In this document: positions 7,025 through 15,111 of the stretch, in pieces
How the letters are laid out: every line of letters begins with the position of its first letter
Position numbering within the stretch: position 1 is the first letter of the stretch
Assembly: GCA_965247585.1 (NCBI GenBank)
Contig: CBDFHC010000005.1
Location: 434,001 to 498,000, forward strand
DNA length: 64,000 bases
Reading direction: 5' to 3'
Origin: CBDFHC01 sp965247585
GTDB lineage: Bacteria > Chloroflexota > Dehalococcoidia > Lucifugimonadales > GCA-2712585
Position numbers and translations under genes: made by a program
The notes under the pieces: generated by a model
The model's database searches: none
Seen by the model: only the letters and a program-made list of their open reading frames with translations
Told to the model about the DNA's origin: nothing

Positions 7025-7912
7025 ATGCCAGCCCCCAACTTTCATCACCTAGAGATCTTTCACGCCGTGGCGCGGTTGGAGAGCTTCTCCCGGGCCAGCG
7101 AGGAGCTGCTAATTAGCCAGCCTTCGGTCTCGCTTCAGGTAAGGGACCTGGAGCGCTACTACGGCGCGCCGTTGTTTCACCGCCAGGGGAGGGGTATCAA
7201 ACTGACCGACGTGGGCGAGGTGGTTTTCCAGTACACGCAGAAACTGTTCGACACGGTGGAGGAGATGCGGCGGTCGGTGGACGCGTTGAGGGAGACGGTG
7301 ACCGGCCGGCTGGTGCTAGGCGCCAGCTCCACGCCGGGGGACTACCTGGCGCCGCGCCTGCTGGGGCTGTTTCGCGGCTTCCACCCGGAGGTGGAAGTGA
7401 CGCTGCACATTGGGAACTCGGACACCATCACGCGGCAGATCCTGGCCCGGGAGATAGACCTGGGGCTGGTGGGGGACCGAATGACCAACGATGCCATAGT
7501 TTGCACTGACTTTTATGCGGACGAGCTGGTGGTTTTCGGGCCGTCGGACCATCCGCTGGCGGGACAGCCCATCCCACCGGAGCGACTCTCGGCGGAGCCC
7601 TTCGTGATGCGTGAGGATGGGTCGGCCACGCGCCGGATTGCCGAGGCGCGGCTGAAGGAGTTGGGGGTGACGGTCCGGGTGGCCATGGAGCTGGGGAGCA
7701 ACGAGGCGGTGAAGCGGGCGGTGGCCGCAGGGCTGGGGTTGGGGATGCTCTCCACCCTGGCGCTGGAGGTGGACACCGCCGCAGGTTATGTAAAGCAGAT
7801 TCCCGTGACCGGGCTGGAGTGCCGCCGCGACTTTTACGTCCTCTACCACGGCGGCAGGTACCTGAACCGCCCCCAGCAGGCCTTCCTGGACCTGGTGACC
7901 AAGGCGGCGTGA
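7025..7912 (+). CDS. LysR-family transcriptional regulator
   Basis: A 295-residue LysR regulator. The winged helix-turn-helix is at residues 5-65 (HHLEIFHAVARLESFSRAS, then SQPSVSLQVRDLE and LFHRQGRGIKLTDVG). A two-lobed effector domain follows (from about 90, RLVLGASSTPGDYLAPRLL, then DLGLVGDR). It is divergently transcribed from the methyltransferase/DsrE-like/ArsM-like operon, the standard arrangement for a LysR regulator and its target. The STPGDYL-type effector domain resembles LysR proteins linked to selenium or sulfur metabolism, but I cannot verify subfamily from sequence alone. It ends with an ordinary TGA stop at 7910-7912, useful because UGA is read differently in neighbouring genes. 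A lipoprotein gene begins eight bases later. Confidence 0.9.
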   Translation: MPAPNFHHLEIFHAVARLESFSRASEELLISQPSVSLQVRDLERYYGAPLFHRQGRGIKLTDVGEVVFQYTQKLFDTVEEMRRSVDALRETVTGRLVLGASSTPGDYLAPRLLGLFRGFHPEVEVTLHIGNSDTITRQILAREIDLGLVGDRMTNDAIVCTDFYADELVVFGPSDHPLAGQPIPPERLSAEPFVMREDGSATRRIAEARLKELGVTVRVAMELGSNEAVKRAVAAGLGLGMLSTLALEVDTAAGYVKQIPVTGLECRRDFYVLYHGGRYLNRPQQAFLDLVTKAA

Positions 7913-7919
7913 GGGACGG

Positions 7920-8684
7920 ATGAAGCTCGTTCCGTCAGCCAAACCTCGTCAGGGCTTGTTGGCGTTAACCCTTCTTGCAGCCCTGCTATCCCTAGCCGCC
8001 TGTGACCGTGCGGCAAGCCGAACACAAACCGCCCTGCCTGAGCCCAAACAGTTCTTGGAGAACATTTACGCCTCTATGGCTGAACTGGAAAGCGTTCATG
8101 GGGAGTTGGAGTTGGCTTTCAGCGACAGAGCGGATGGGAAAGAGCCCTTTTGGGTTTGGTTCGTAGATTTCGATATCCAGGTCGGCGGTGATTCTCGGCT
8201 AAAAGGCACCAATGAAGCCCAGGGTAAAGTCATTGACTCTACTGAAACACGCGTCGTGGATGGCATAGTCTATACCCGAGAGCCGTTAACGGCTCCGTGG
8301 TCTAAAGAAGACGATCCAGAATTTGAAGCAATGGCCTCTCTGTTGATGGATGAGATGGCCAATTATCCCCAGGAGCTTGATTCGAGCACGGTGACTGTAG
8401 GAAAGGTCTACCTTGGTGGAGAAGAGGTCTATCACATATCTGGAAAGAGCACTTATGCGTTAGATCAAGATGACGTTCAGATCTGGGTGGGCCTAAAGGA
8501 CCTATTGCTTCGCCAGCATCGCCGTGTCGATACCCCCAGCGCCGATACCGTAGAGGAATTAACAGGTCTGCCCATCGCTAAGGAAGGAGGACTCAGGTTC
8601 ATGATCTCTACCCTGCGCCTAAGCCGCTTCAACGAGCCGGTGCACGTCGAAGCTCCCGACGTGGCGTCCTCAGGTGAAGAGTAG
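7920..8684 (+). CDS. LppX/LprAFG-like lipoprotein
   Basis: A 254-residue lipoprotein with signal peptide and lipobox LAAC (Cys28). The mature part begins with EPKQFLENIYASMAELESVHGELELAFSD and has alternating beta strands with terms such as DTPSADTVEELTGLPIA. This is the general plan of LppX/LprG-type lipid-carrier lipoproteins and related LolA-like folds. It starts eight bases after the LysR stop and is probably co-transcribed with it. Base composition is a little lower in GC than the neighbours. Family membership is moderate; the ligand is unknown. Confidence 0.65.
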   Translation: MKLVPSAKPRQGLLALTLLAALLSLAACDRAASRTQTALPEPKQFLENIYASMAELESVHGELELAFSDRADGKEPFWVWFVDFDIQVGGDSRLKGTNEAQGKVIDSTETRVVDGIVYTREPLTAPWSKEDDPEFEAMASLLMDEMANYPQELDSSTVTVGKVYLGGEEVYHISGKSTYALDQDDVQIWVGLKDLLLRQHRRVDTPSADTVEELTGLPIAKEGGLRFMISTLRLSRFNEPVHVEAPDVASSGEE

Positions 8685-8696
8685 TTAGCGCGTCTG

Positions 8697-10412
8697 TCAG
8701 CTCCGCCCGAACCGCCGCTCTAGCTGCTGTGAGCTAAGGTGCAGCATCGTTGGCCGGCCGTGGGGGCAGGTGTGCGGGTTCTCCGTTTCCTCCAGCAGGC
8801 TGATCATCTCCCGCATCTCGTCGTCGGTCAGGCTCAGGCCAGCGCGCACGGCGCTGTGGCACGCCACCGAGGCCGCCAACACTTCCCGCCGGTCCTTGAT
8901 TCGCGTCTCCTTGGCCACCAGCTCCAGCACCTCGCGCAGCCCTACCGAAGGGTCCGAGTCGCGGAACACCGCCGGGACGCCCCGCAGCAGGTAGGCGTCG
9001 CCGCCGAAGGGCTCCAGCACGAAGCCGAACGCTTGCCCATCCCCCGGGGCCGCCTCCAACAGCTCCACCTCCGCCGGGGATAGCTCTACGGTAACGGGCT
9101 CCAGCAGCGTTTGCACTTCGGCGGCGCTCTGGGCCTGGCTTTTCAGCACCCGCTCATAGAGGACCCGCTCGTGGGCGGCGTGCTGGTCGATCAAAAAGAT
9201 GCCGTCGGGGCCTTCCGCCACCACGTAGGTGCTGCCGGCCTGGCCCAGCACCCTGAGATTCGAGTCGGTAATTGACCGCTGTACGGGCGGCCCGCCACCG
9301 GGCTCCTCTTCGGCCCGCCGTCCTCCACCACTCCGCCGGGCTGAAAAAAGCGGCGCCTGGAAGTCCAGCACGTCCGGCCGGTGACTCCCTGTTGGCTGGG
9401 GGACGATAACCTGGGGCACGGGTGATTGGGCAAGAAGCACTGCCCTTACGGATCGCTGCACCGCGGAGAAGGCCAGGTCCTGGTGCAGGAAACGCACCTC
9501 CCGTTTCGTGGGGTGAACGTTTACGTCCAGCTCGTCCAGGGGCACGGTGACGTCCAGCACCGCCATGGGATAGCGGCCCTGGGGCAGCAGGCCGTGGTAC
9601 GACTCCTCTAGCGCCACCGACAGCATGCGGCTGTAGCTCCACCGCCGGTTGACGAAGAGGGTGATGTTCCGGCGGTTGGCGCGGTGCAGCGACGGCGGGC
9701 TGACATACCCCACCACCGCGTAGCCCCCCTCGAACCCCGATTCCACCCGGAGCATTTGCGCGGCGGTGCCGGCGCCGAATACCACGGTCAGCGCATCCTC
9801 GCGGCTGCCGTTGCCGGGGGATTGTATGGTGTCCCGGCCGTCGGTCCGCAGGTGGAACCGCACCTCGGGGTAGGCCAGCACGAAGTTGGACACCTGCTGG
9901 GCGATGCGCCCCGCCTCGGCGGAGGGGGAGCGCAGGAACTTACGACGCGCCGGGACGTTGTGGAACAGATCAGACACGGTCACCGTGGTGCCCGGGGGGC
10001 ACCCCTGGGGCCCCTCCTCCAGCGACTCGCCCCAAGGCAGCTTCACCTCCCAGCCTATCTCCGCTCCCGCCGGGCGGCTGACCAGGTAAAAGCCGGACAC
10101 CGCGGCGATGCTGGGCAGCGCCTCGCCGCGAAAACCCAGGGTGGCGATCTGCGCCAGGTCCTCGGCGGTGGCCAGCTTGCTGGTGGCGTGCCGTTGGAGC
10201 GCCAGCGCAACCTCCTCCGCGGGCATTCCGGCCCCGTCGTCAACCACGCGGATGGACTCCACACCGCCGCCGCGGACCTCCACCGTGATGCGCCGCGCCC
10301 CGGCGTCCAGCGAGTTCTCGATCAGCTCCTTCACCACCGAGGCGGGGCGCTCCACCACCTCCCCGGCGGCGATCTGCGACGCCACCAGCCCTGACAGGAC
10401 TCGAATCGTCAT
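8697..10412 (-). CDS. mutL: DNA mismatch repair protein MutL
   Basis: A 571-residue MutL, the ATP-driven coordinator of mismatch repair. The N-terminal GHKL ATPase has ELIENSLDAGA, DDGAGM and GFRGEALPSIA. The C-terminal half contains DQHAAHERVLYE (about residue 409), the endonuclease motif DQHA(X)2E(X)4E, and ends with the zinc-site segments ACHSAVRAG and CPHGRPT. It is thus a nicking-type MutL, as expected for bacteria without MutH. Start ATG 10412 gives MTIRVLSGLVASQIAAGEV, the conserved N-terminus; an extension to 10505 would overlap the neighbouring gene and adds no family sequence. It lies in the same direction as mutS, with a small ArsC-like gene between them. Confidence 0.96.
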   Translation of the reverse strand: MTIRVLSGLVASQIAAGEVVERPASVVKELIENSLDAGARRITVEVRGGGVESIRVVDDGAGMPAEEVALALQRHATSKLATAEDLAQIATLGFRGEALPSIAAVSGFYLVSRPAGAEIGWEVKLPWGESLEEGPQGCPPGTTVTVSDLFHNVPARRKFLRSPSAEAGRIAQQVSNFVLAYPEVRFHLRTDGRDTIQSPGNGSREDALTVVFGAGTAAQMLRVESGFEGGYAVVGYVSPPSLHRANRRNITLFVNRRWSYSRMLSVALEESYHGLLPQGRYPMAVLDVTVPLDELDVNVHPTKREVRFLHQDLAFSAVQRSVRAVLLAQSPVPQVIVPQPTGSHRPDVLDFQAPLFSARRSGGGRRAEEEPGGGPPVQRSITDSNLRVLGQAGSTYVVAEGPDGIFLIDQHAAHERVLYERVLKSQAQSAAEVQTLLEPVTVELSPAEVELLEAAPGDGQAFGFVLEPFGGDAYLLRGVPAVFRDSDPSVGLREVLELVAKETRIKDRREVLAASVACHSAVRAGLSLTDDEMREMISLLEETENPHTCPHGRPTMLHLSSQQLERRFGRS

Positions 10413-10446
10413 GAAAGGGCGTTTCGCTTTGTGGCCACGGACAGGG

Positions 10447-10800
10447 CTAGCCCGCCAACGCCGCGTCCAGGGACTTGGGCGTGGCGCCCACCACCAGCCT
10501 GCCACCCATCTTCACGATGGGACGCCGGACCAACCGTGGCTCCTCCAGCATGAGCCGGATAAGGTCGTCCTGGCTCAGTGACCCTTGGTCTAGCCCCATG
10601 GCCTTAAAGCTAGGGCTCCGCCAGGAGAAGACCTCGGACAGAGGCGTGTCTTTCACCAGGTCTCGAAGCTCCGCCTCCGTGAACGGCTCCTTGAAAAAGT
10701 CCCGCTCCTCGAACTCGATCCCATTCTGCGAGAGATACTCCCTCGCCTTGCGGCACCCCTGTCAGCGGGGCCACCAGTACAGGGTCACCTTTTCAGTCAT
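10447..10800 (-). CDS. ArsC/Spx-like thioredoxin-fold protein, predicted selenoprotein (Sec13)
   Basis: A 117-residue protein of the arsenate reductase/Spx family if TGA at 10762-10764 is read as selenocysteine. It starts MTEKVTLYWWPR, then U-QGCRKAREYL, so the catalytic CxxC of the family becomes UxxC. FEERDFFKEPFTEAELRDLV and the family's C-terminal LVRRPIVKMGGRLVVG follow, ending TAG at 10447. The first Cys of this motif is the nucleophile in ArsC enzymes, so selenium would sit at the attacking position. It may be an arsenate reductase or a glutaredoxin-like reductase of other substrates. It lies between mutS and mutL on the same strand. If UGA ended translation, only 12 residues would be made, and no start codon inside the fold would rescue the active site. 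Confidence 0.85.
10728..10746 (-). promoter_or_regulatory. Candidate SECIS hairpin of the ArsC/Spx-like gene
   Basis: Fifteen bases after the UGA the mRNA can fold GCGAGGG with CUCUCGC (7 bp including one G-U pair) around the loop AGUAU. The loop starts 22 bases from the UGA and its second base is G, consistent with a bacterial SECIS element. Confidence 0.7.
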
Positions 10801-10823
10801 GGCGTACTCCTTTTAAGGATGGC

Positions 10824-10904
10824 GGTATGGGATCGTCCTTCCCTTCGACAAGCTCAGGATAAACTTGGCCTCGGGACGAGCGGGTTTGAGGCATACGTAG
10901 GGGG
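10824..10904 (+). repeat. Dispersed repeat containing CTTCGACAAGCTCAGGAT
   Basis: The gap between the ArsC-like gene and mutS carries GGTATGGGATCGTCCTTC, CCTTCGACAAGCTCAGGAT, a GACGAGCGGGTTTGAGG segment and GCATACGTAGGGGG. A second version is at 14911-14964 (CGGTATGGGATCGACCTTC, AGCTTCAGGATGAGCGGG) and a fragment at 44768-44786. This is intergenic repeat material, not coding sequence. Confidence 0.6.
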
Positions 10905-10915
10905 AAACAAGCCGT

Positions 10916-13522
10916 TCACCAGGCCTCCTTGGCTTTTAGTTGGAGCTGGTAGAGCCGGTTTATGGCCTCCAGCGGGGTTATGCTCCTGATGTCCATCCGG
11001 ATAAGCTCCTCCAGCAACGGCGACGGGGAGGAGAAGAGGGCGATCTGTTGGGCAGGGTCGCGCTGGCTCCCGTGGCGGCCGTTTTCGGCCTGGGCTTTCG
11101 ACGACGCCTCGAGGTCGTCCAGAATCTCCCAGGCGCGGTGCACCACTGACGTGGGCAGCCCCGCAAGCTGCGCCACGTGGACACCGTAGCTCCGGTCCGC
11201 GCCACCGGGGACGATCCGATGAAGGAAGGCCAGCTTGCCCCCTTCTTCGCTGACGGCCACGGTGTGATTTCGCACCCGGGGCAGAACGCCCGCCAGCTCC
11301 GTCAGCTCATGATAGTGGGTGGCGAAGAGCGTCTTGCAGCCCAGGCGAGGGTGGTTGTGGACGTGCTCCGCCACCGCCCGGGCTATGGAGAGGCCATCAT
11401 AGGTGCTGGTGCCCCGCCCGATCTCGTCCAGCACCACCAGGGACCGACGAGTGGCCTGGTTCAAGATGGCGGCGGTCTCCACCATCTCCACCATGAAGGT
11501 GGACTGGCCGGTGGCCAGGTCGTCCTGCAACCCCACCCGGGTGAATATCCGGTCCACCAGACCCAGCTTGGCGGAGTCCGCCGGTACGAAGCTCCCAATC
11601 TGGGCCATCAGCACGATCAGCGCCGCCTGACGGATGAATGTGGACTTGCCTGACATATTGGGGCCGGTGATGAGCATTAGCTGGGCTTCATCACAAGATA
11701 GGTAGAGGTCGTTGGGCACGAAGGCGCCCGGGGGCAGCACCTGCTCCACCACCGGGTGGCGGCCTCCCTTTATCTCCAGCGGCCCATCTTCGGACAGATC
11801 GGGTTGGACGTAGCCGTGGCGGGACGCCGCCTCCGCCAGTGAGGCCACGGCGTCCATCTGCGCCAGGCTCCGGGCCAGGGCGCCCACGGCCTGGGCGCGC
11901 TGGGACACCTGGGCGCAGACCTGCCTGTAAAGCTCCTTCTCCATCTCCTGGATTCGCTCCCGGGCGTTCAGCACCAGCGATTCGTACTCCTTAAGCTCGG
12001 TGGTGATGAACCGCTCGCCGCTGACCAGCGTCTGCCGCCGCAGATATCCTTCCGGCACCTGGTCCCGGTGGGCGTTGCTCACCTCCAGGTAGTAGCCGAA
12101 GACCCGGTTGTAGCCCACCTTGAGCGACTTGATGCCAGTAGCGGCCCGCTCCTTCCGCTCCAGCCCGGCGATGAACTCCCGGGCGTCGCCGGCGGCGGCC
12201 CGGAGCCGGTCCAACTCCTCCGAGTATCCGTGCTTGACCACGCCGCCCTCGCCGGGCTCGCCCTGGAGCTCCGGCGCTATGGCGCCCTCTATCAGTGCCA
12301 CCAGGTCTTCCATGGGGCGGAGCCCTTCGCCCAGCCACTTGATGGCGCCGGCGTCTTCCTCCTGGAACAGCACGGTGAGGCTTGCCGCAGCCTCCAGCCC
12401 GTCTTTCAGCGCCAGGAGGTCCCGAGGGGTGGCCCTCCCTACCAGGCTGCGGCCCAGGATTCGTTCCAGGTCGGCGATGCGGGACAGGGTGTCCCGGACC
12501 CGCTCCCGGCGCATTAGATTGACGAAGAAGAACTGGACGGCCTCCTGTCGGGGCAACAGCTCGTCCAGCTTCAACAACGGCTGTCCCACCCAGCGCCGCA
12601 GCGCCCGGGCGCCCATGGGGGTCTTGGTGAAGTCCAGAACACTCAGCAGGCTGCGCTCCCCCTGGCCCCAGCGTCCGCTCTGAAAAAGCTCCAGGTTGCG
12701 CCGGGTCTGGGGGTCCAGGGCCATGTAGGCCGCAGTGGAGTAGACGGTCAGGGACGAGACGTGGGCCAACACCGGCCGCTGGGCGTTCGCCAGGTACTCC
12801 ACCACCGCGCCGGCGGCCCCGGTGGCCAGGGGCAGCTTCTCGCAGCCGAAGGACTCCAGGGTGTGTACGCCGAAGTGCTCCAGCAGCGACTGCCGGGCCC
12901 GCTGCGGCCGGAAAGCCTGGTCATCCAGCGTGGACAGGGCCACTCCGGCCAACCCGGGCGTCTCCTGCCGGGACTGGGGCGTCAGCACCTCGGCGGGGGA
13001 GAGGCGGTGCAGCTCGGCGTTAAGCTGGTCCACCGGCAGCTCCGTGGCGCCGAACTCCCCGGTGGTTATATCAATGAAGGCCAGGCCCGCGGTTTCACCC
13101 TCCACAAGAAGGGCCACCAGATAGTTGTTCGCGGCCTGCTCCAGCATGGAGGGCTCCACCACCGTGCCGGGGGTGACAACGCGCACCACCCCTCTCTCAA
13201 CCAGGCCGCGAGAAGCGGAGGGCTCGCTTAGCTGCTCGCAGATGGCGACGCGGTGCCCCTTTTTGACCAGCCGCGCCAGGTAGGAGTCCAAGGCGTGCGC
13301 CGGGATGCCGGCCATGGGCACCTTAACGCCCTTACCCATGCTGCGGGAGGTGAGGACTATATCCAGCTCCCTGGCGGCTAGAGCGGCATCCTCGTCAAAC
13401 GTCTCATAGAAATCGCCCAGCCGAAAGAGGAGAATGGCGTCAGGGAAACGTTGCTTTATGTCCAGGTATTGACGCCGGATCGGGGTCACAGCGCTCCTTG
13501 CGGCCTGGCCGAATGCGCTCAT
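10916..13522 (-). CDS. mutS: DNA mismatch repair protein MutS
   Basis: An 868-residue MutS that recognises mismatches. The N-terminal mismatch-binding domain contains LLFRLGDFYETF, the F-x-E motif that stacks on the mismatch. The connector, lever and clamp domains follow, then the ABC-type ATPase with Walker A GPNMSGKST (about residue 620), TFMVEM, Walker B LVVLDEIGRGTSTYDG and FATHYHEL. The length is typical of MutS1. It is the first gene of the mutS, ArsC-like, mutL series on the minus strand. The gap to the divergent membrane protein gene (13523-13785) is AT-rich compared with the surroundings and probably holds its promoter as well. Confidence 0.97.
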   Translation of the reverse strand: MSAFGQAARSAVTPIRRQYLDIKQRFPDAILLFRLGDFYETFDEDAALAARELDIVLTSRSMGKGVKVPMAGIPAHALDSYLARLVKKGHRVAICEQLSEPSASRGLVERGVVRVVTPGTVVEPSMLEQAANNYLVALLVEGETAGLAFIDITTGEFGATELPVDQLNAELHRLSPAEVLTPQSRQETPGLAGVALSTLDDQAFRPQRARQSLLEHFGVHTLESFGCEKLPLATGAAGAVVEYLANAQRPVLAHVSSLTVYSTAAYMALDPQTRRNLELFQSGRWGQGERSLLSVLDFTKTPMGARALRRWVGQPLLKLDELLPRQEAVQFFFVNLMRRERVRDTLSRIADLERILGRSLVGRATPRDLLALKDGLEAAASLTVLFQEEDAGAIKWLGEGLRPMEDLVALIEGAIAPELQGEPGEGGVVKHGYSEELDRLRAAAGDAREFIAGLERKERAATGIKSLKVGYNRVFGYYLEVSNAHRDQVPEGYLRRQTLVSGERFITTELKEYESLVLNARERIQEMEKELYRQVCAQVSQRAQAVGALARSLAQMDAVASLAEAASRHGYVQPDLSEDGPLEIKGGRHPVVEQVLPPGAFVPNDLYLSCDEAQLMLITGPNMSGKSTFIRQAALIVLMAQIGSFVPADSAKLGLVDRIFTRVGLQDDLATGQSTFMVEMVETAAILNQATRRSLVVLDEIGRGTSTYDGLSIARAVAEHVHNHPRLGCKTLFATHYHELTELAGVLPRVRNHTVAVSEEGGKLAFLHRIVPGGADRSYGVHVAQLAGLPTSVVHRAWEILDDLEASSKAQAENGRHGSQRDPAQQIALFSSPSPLLEELIRMDIRSITPLEAINRLYQLQLKAKEAW

Positions 13523-13647
13523 TCTACTGGAAACAGGTGAAAGTGGGAAACGACGTTATGTAGACCTGTAGTGAGAAATCCACCGTAAGAATTCGAGAGA
13601 AACTGGGCATAAGGTGTGCTGAAAGGTAAAAAACAGCGCAATTTCGA

Positions 13648-13677
13648 TTGACTTTCTCGGAATCAATTCTCTATAAT
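13648..13677 (+). promoter_or_regulatory. Sigma-70-type promoter for the membrane protein gene
   Basis: TTGACT (13648-13653) and TATAAT (13672-13677) are separated by 18 bases in an AT-rich block. Initiation would be expected near 13684, giving a leader of about 100 bases before the strong ribosome site AGGAGGT ahead of ATG 13786. Confidence 0.65.
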
Positions 13678-13785
13678 TCGGTGGTCTCGAAAAGGGACAG
13701 GCTATGTCAGGTTGCCGCCAAAACTCAGGCAAGGTGTTGCGGAAAGTGACTAGGAGGGTAACGGTATCAACATAGGAGGTGACAA

Positions 13786-14325
13786 ATGGAACTAATCTTC
13801 TTACTGGTTTTGCCTGCGGCCCTGTGGGCCCAGTCATGGTACTTCCTGGGCCTCTACACCAACCCCCGGACTTTGGGGATCATCGCTGGAACCGTGGCGA
13901 TAACCCTATTGGGGATGGTGATCTTCGGTAGCTCCACCGCGGCGGTGGGGAGCACAACGGCCTTGTACGCTTTCGTACTGGTCTGGGCCATTTACGCGGC
14001 GATGGTCGCTGCCGTGGCCCTATGGGGATTCGACGAGCGGACGCTGGGCTTTTACGCCCTCTTCCTCTGGGTCGTTTCCCTCCTCTACGTCGGCTACTAC
14101 TTCCTGGGCGGTGAGGTTCTTGCGTCCGATGGCAGCACGGGTCTGGTTAGCGCCATCATGGGCATCGTCGCCCTGCTACTCACCGTTGTCGCGGCGTTGA
14201 TCTTCTTCTACCTCGGTCCTCCCTTTGCACGAATGCGGCAGTCCGCAGGATGGTTCGAGCTGGTGCTCTCCATCATCATAGCGGTGTTGGGTGGGCTGGT
14301 TGTCCTGGGTCTTCCCCTGGAATAA
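13786..14325 (+). CDS. Six-helix membrane protein, possibly AmiS/UreI-like channel
   Basis: A 179-residue, very hydrophobic protein with about six membrane segments: ELIFLLVLPAALWAQSWYFL, IIAGTVAITLLGMVIFG, ALYAFVLVWAIYAAMVAAVA, FYALFLWVVSLLYVGYYFLG, IMGIVALLLTVVAALIFFYL and LVLSIIIAVLGGLVVLGL. The middle phrase LWGFDERTLGFYALFLWVV resembles the AmiS/UreI family of small amide/urea channels, and the length fits, but the match is loose and no amidase or urease gene is nearby. It stands alone as a single-gene unit with its own promoter, a strong AGGAGG ribosome site and a perfect terminator, which suggests high, independent expression. Confidence 0.6.
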   Translation: MELIFLLVLPAALWAQSWYFLGLYTNPRTLGIIAGTVAITLLGMVIFGSSTAAVGSTTALYAFVLVWAIYAAMVAAVALWGFDERTLGFYALFLWVVSLLYVGYYFLGGEVLASDGSTGLVSAIMGIVALLLTVVAALIFFYLGPPFARMRQSAGWFELVLSIIIAVLGGLVVLGLPLE

Positions 14326-14388
14326 CCAAAAAAAGATCAATAGCTCTAGGAAATGGTTTATCTACCAGCGGCAACCTGGTGGAATAAC

Positions 14389-14423
14389 GAGAGCCCCGAC
14401 TAAGTCGGGGCTCTCACTTTTTG
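14389..14423 (+). terminator. Rho-independent terminator
   Basis: A perfect 12-bp stem, GAGAGCCCCGAC with GTCGGGGCTCTC, has a TAA loop and is followed by ACTTTTTGT. It ends the single-gene membrane protein transcript. Confidence 0.93.
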
Positions 14424-14571
14424 TCCGTCCGGCGGTCTTGGGATTACCCCAGACTCCAGCCCAGGCCAGCCTGAGCGATTCTAGATCTGCGTGCCTGTCA
14501 GGGAGTCCGTAGCTTTAGGTTACCCGCAGATGACTCTGCCGGGGCGATGGGCATGGGCTCTGCGAGAGTCT

Positions 14572-14661
14572 GCAAATCATGGGCTGATGGCGCCCACCCT
14601 CCCATCCCGGAAGGTTTTTAAAGTTTATTTCTGAGGGACACCGTCAGAGTCCCGGCAGGGA
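14572..14661 (+). repeat. Intergenic repeat family, copy 2
   Basis: This is the second copy of the repeat, starting GCAAATCATGGGCTGATGG and ending CAGAGTCCCGGCAGGGAG. The hairpin reads CTGAGGG-ACA-CCGTCAG, with one mismatch compared with other copies. It is in the 786-base gap 14326-15111 between the membrane protein and the flavin reductase genes, again 3' of both. The upstream bases (CCGGGGCGATGGGCATGGGC) are a degraded form of the 5' module seen at 36.8 kb. Confidence 0.8.
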
Positions 14662-14730
14662 GTTTGTGAGCAAATTGACGTGGCACAGGGGTAGTGGGCA
14701 GAGGGGTTGGACGTGCTATCCCTCCCTGCC

Positions 14731-14985
14731 AGATTCCTCGATCTTCACGCACGGACTCGGAATCTATTATGTTGGCGTCCAGCACCAGGGAGGATGAAAA
14801 CCATGATTGGAATCCGATGCGGGCGCCACTGTAGGACTTGCTCTCCCCCCGCACCCAGATTCTTCGATCCTCACGGGCGGACACAGCATGACATGGTGGG
14901 GGGCGGAATGCGGTATGGGATCGACCTTCGAAAGCTTCAGGATGAGCGGGTTAGTGGCGTAGGAGGCTTATTCTCATAGGAATGA
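14731..14985 (+). repeat. Cluster of degenerate intergenic repeats
   Basis: AGATTCCTCGATCTTCACGC (14731 on) is echoed by AGATTCTTCGATCCTCACGG about 120 bases later. The second version of the GGTATGGGATCG...CTTCAGGATGAGCGGG repeat follows at 14911-14964. Open frames crossing this block have no family features and are unlikely to be genes. Bases 14986-15111 show nothing recognisable. Confidence 0.5.
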
Positions 14986-15111
14986 CATGGCTTGTGCGGA
15001 CGCTAAACATGCGACAAGATGGCGATGAAAATACTGACGAAGTCAAAAGTTCACAAACTCAGAGGGAGAATCCCGCCTTTGGACTCCCCATTTGGTTTGC
15101 GCGGTTAGCGG

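Noticed and set aside
13556..13837. Minus-strand frame of 93 codons before the membrane protein gene
   Set aside because: It covers the AT-rich promoter region and overlaps the real gene start; no ribosome site or homologous features.
14618..14884. Open frame of 88 codons on the minus strand
   Set aside because: It runs through repeat material, has no family features or ribosome site, and lies beyond the terminator of the neighbouring gene.
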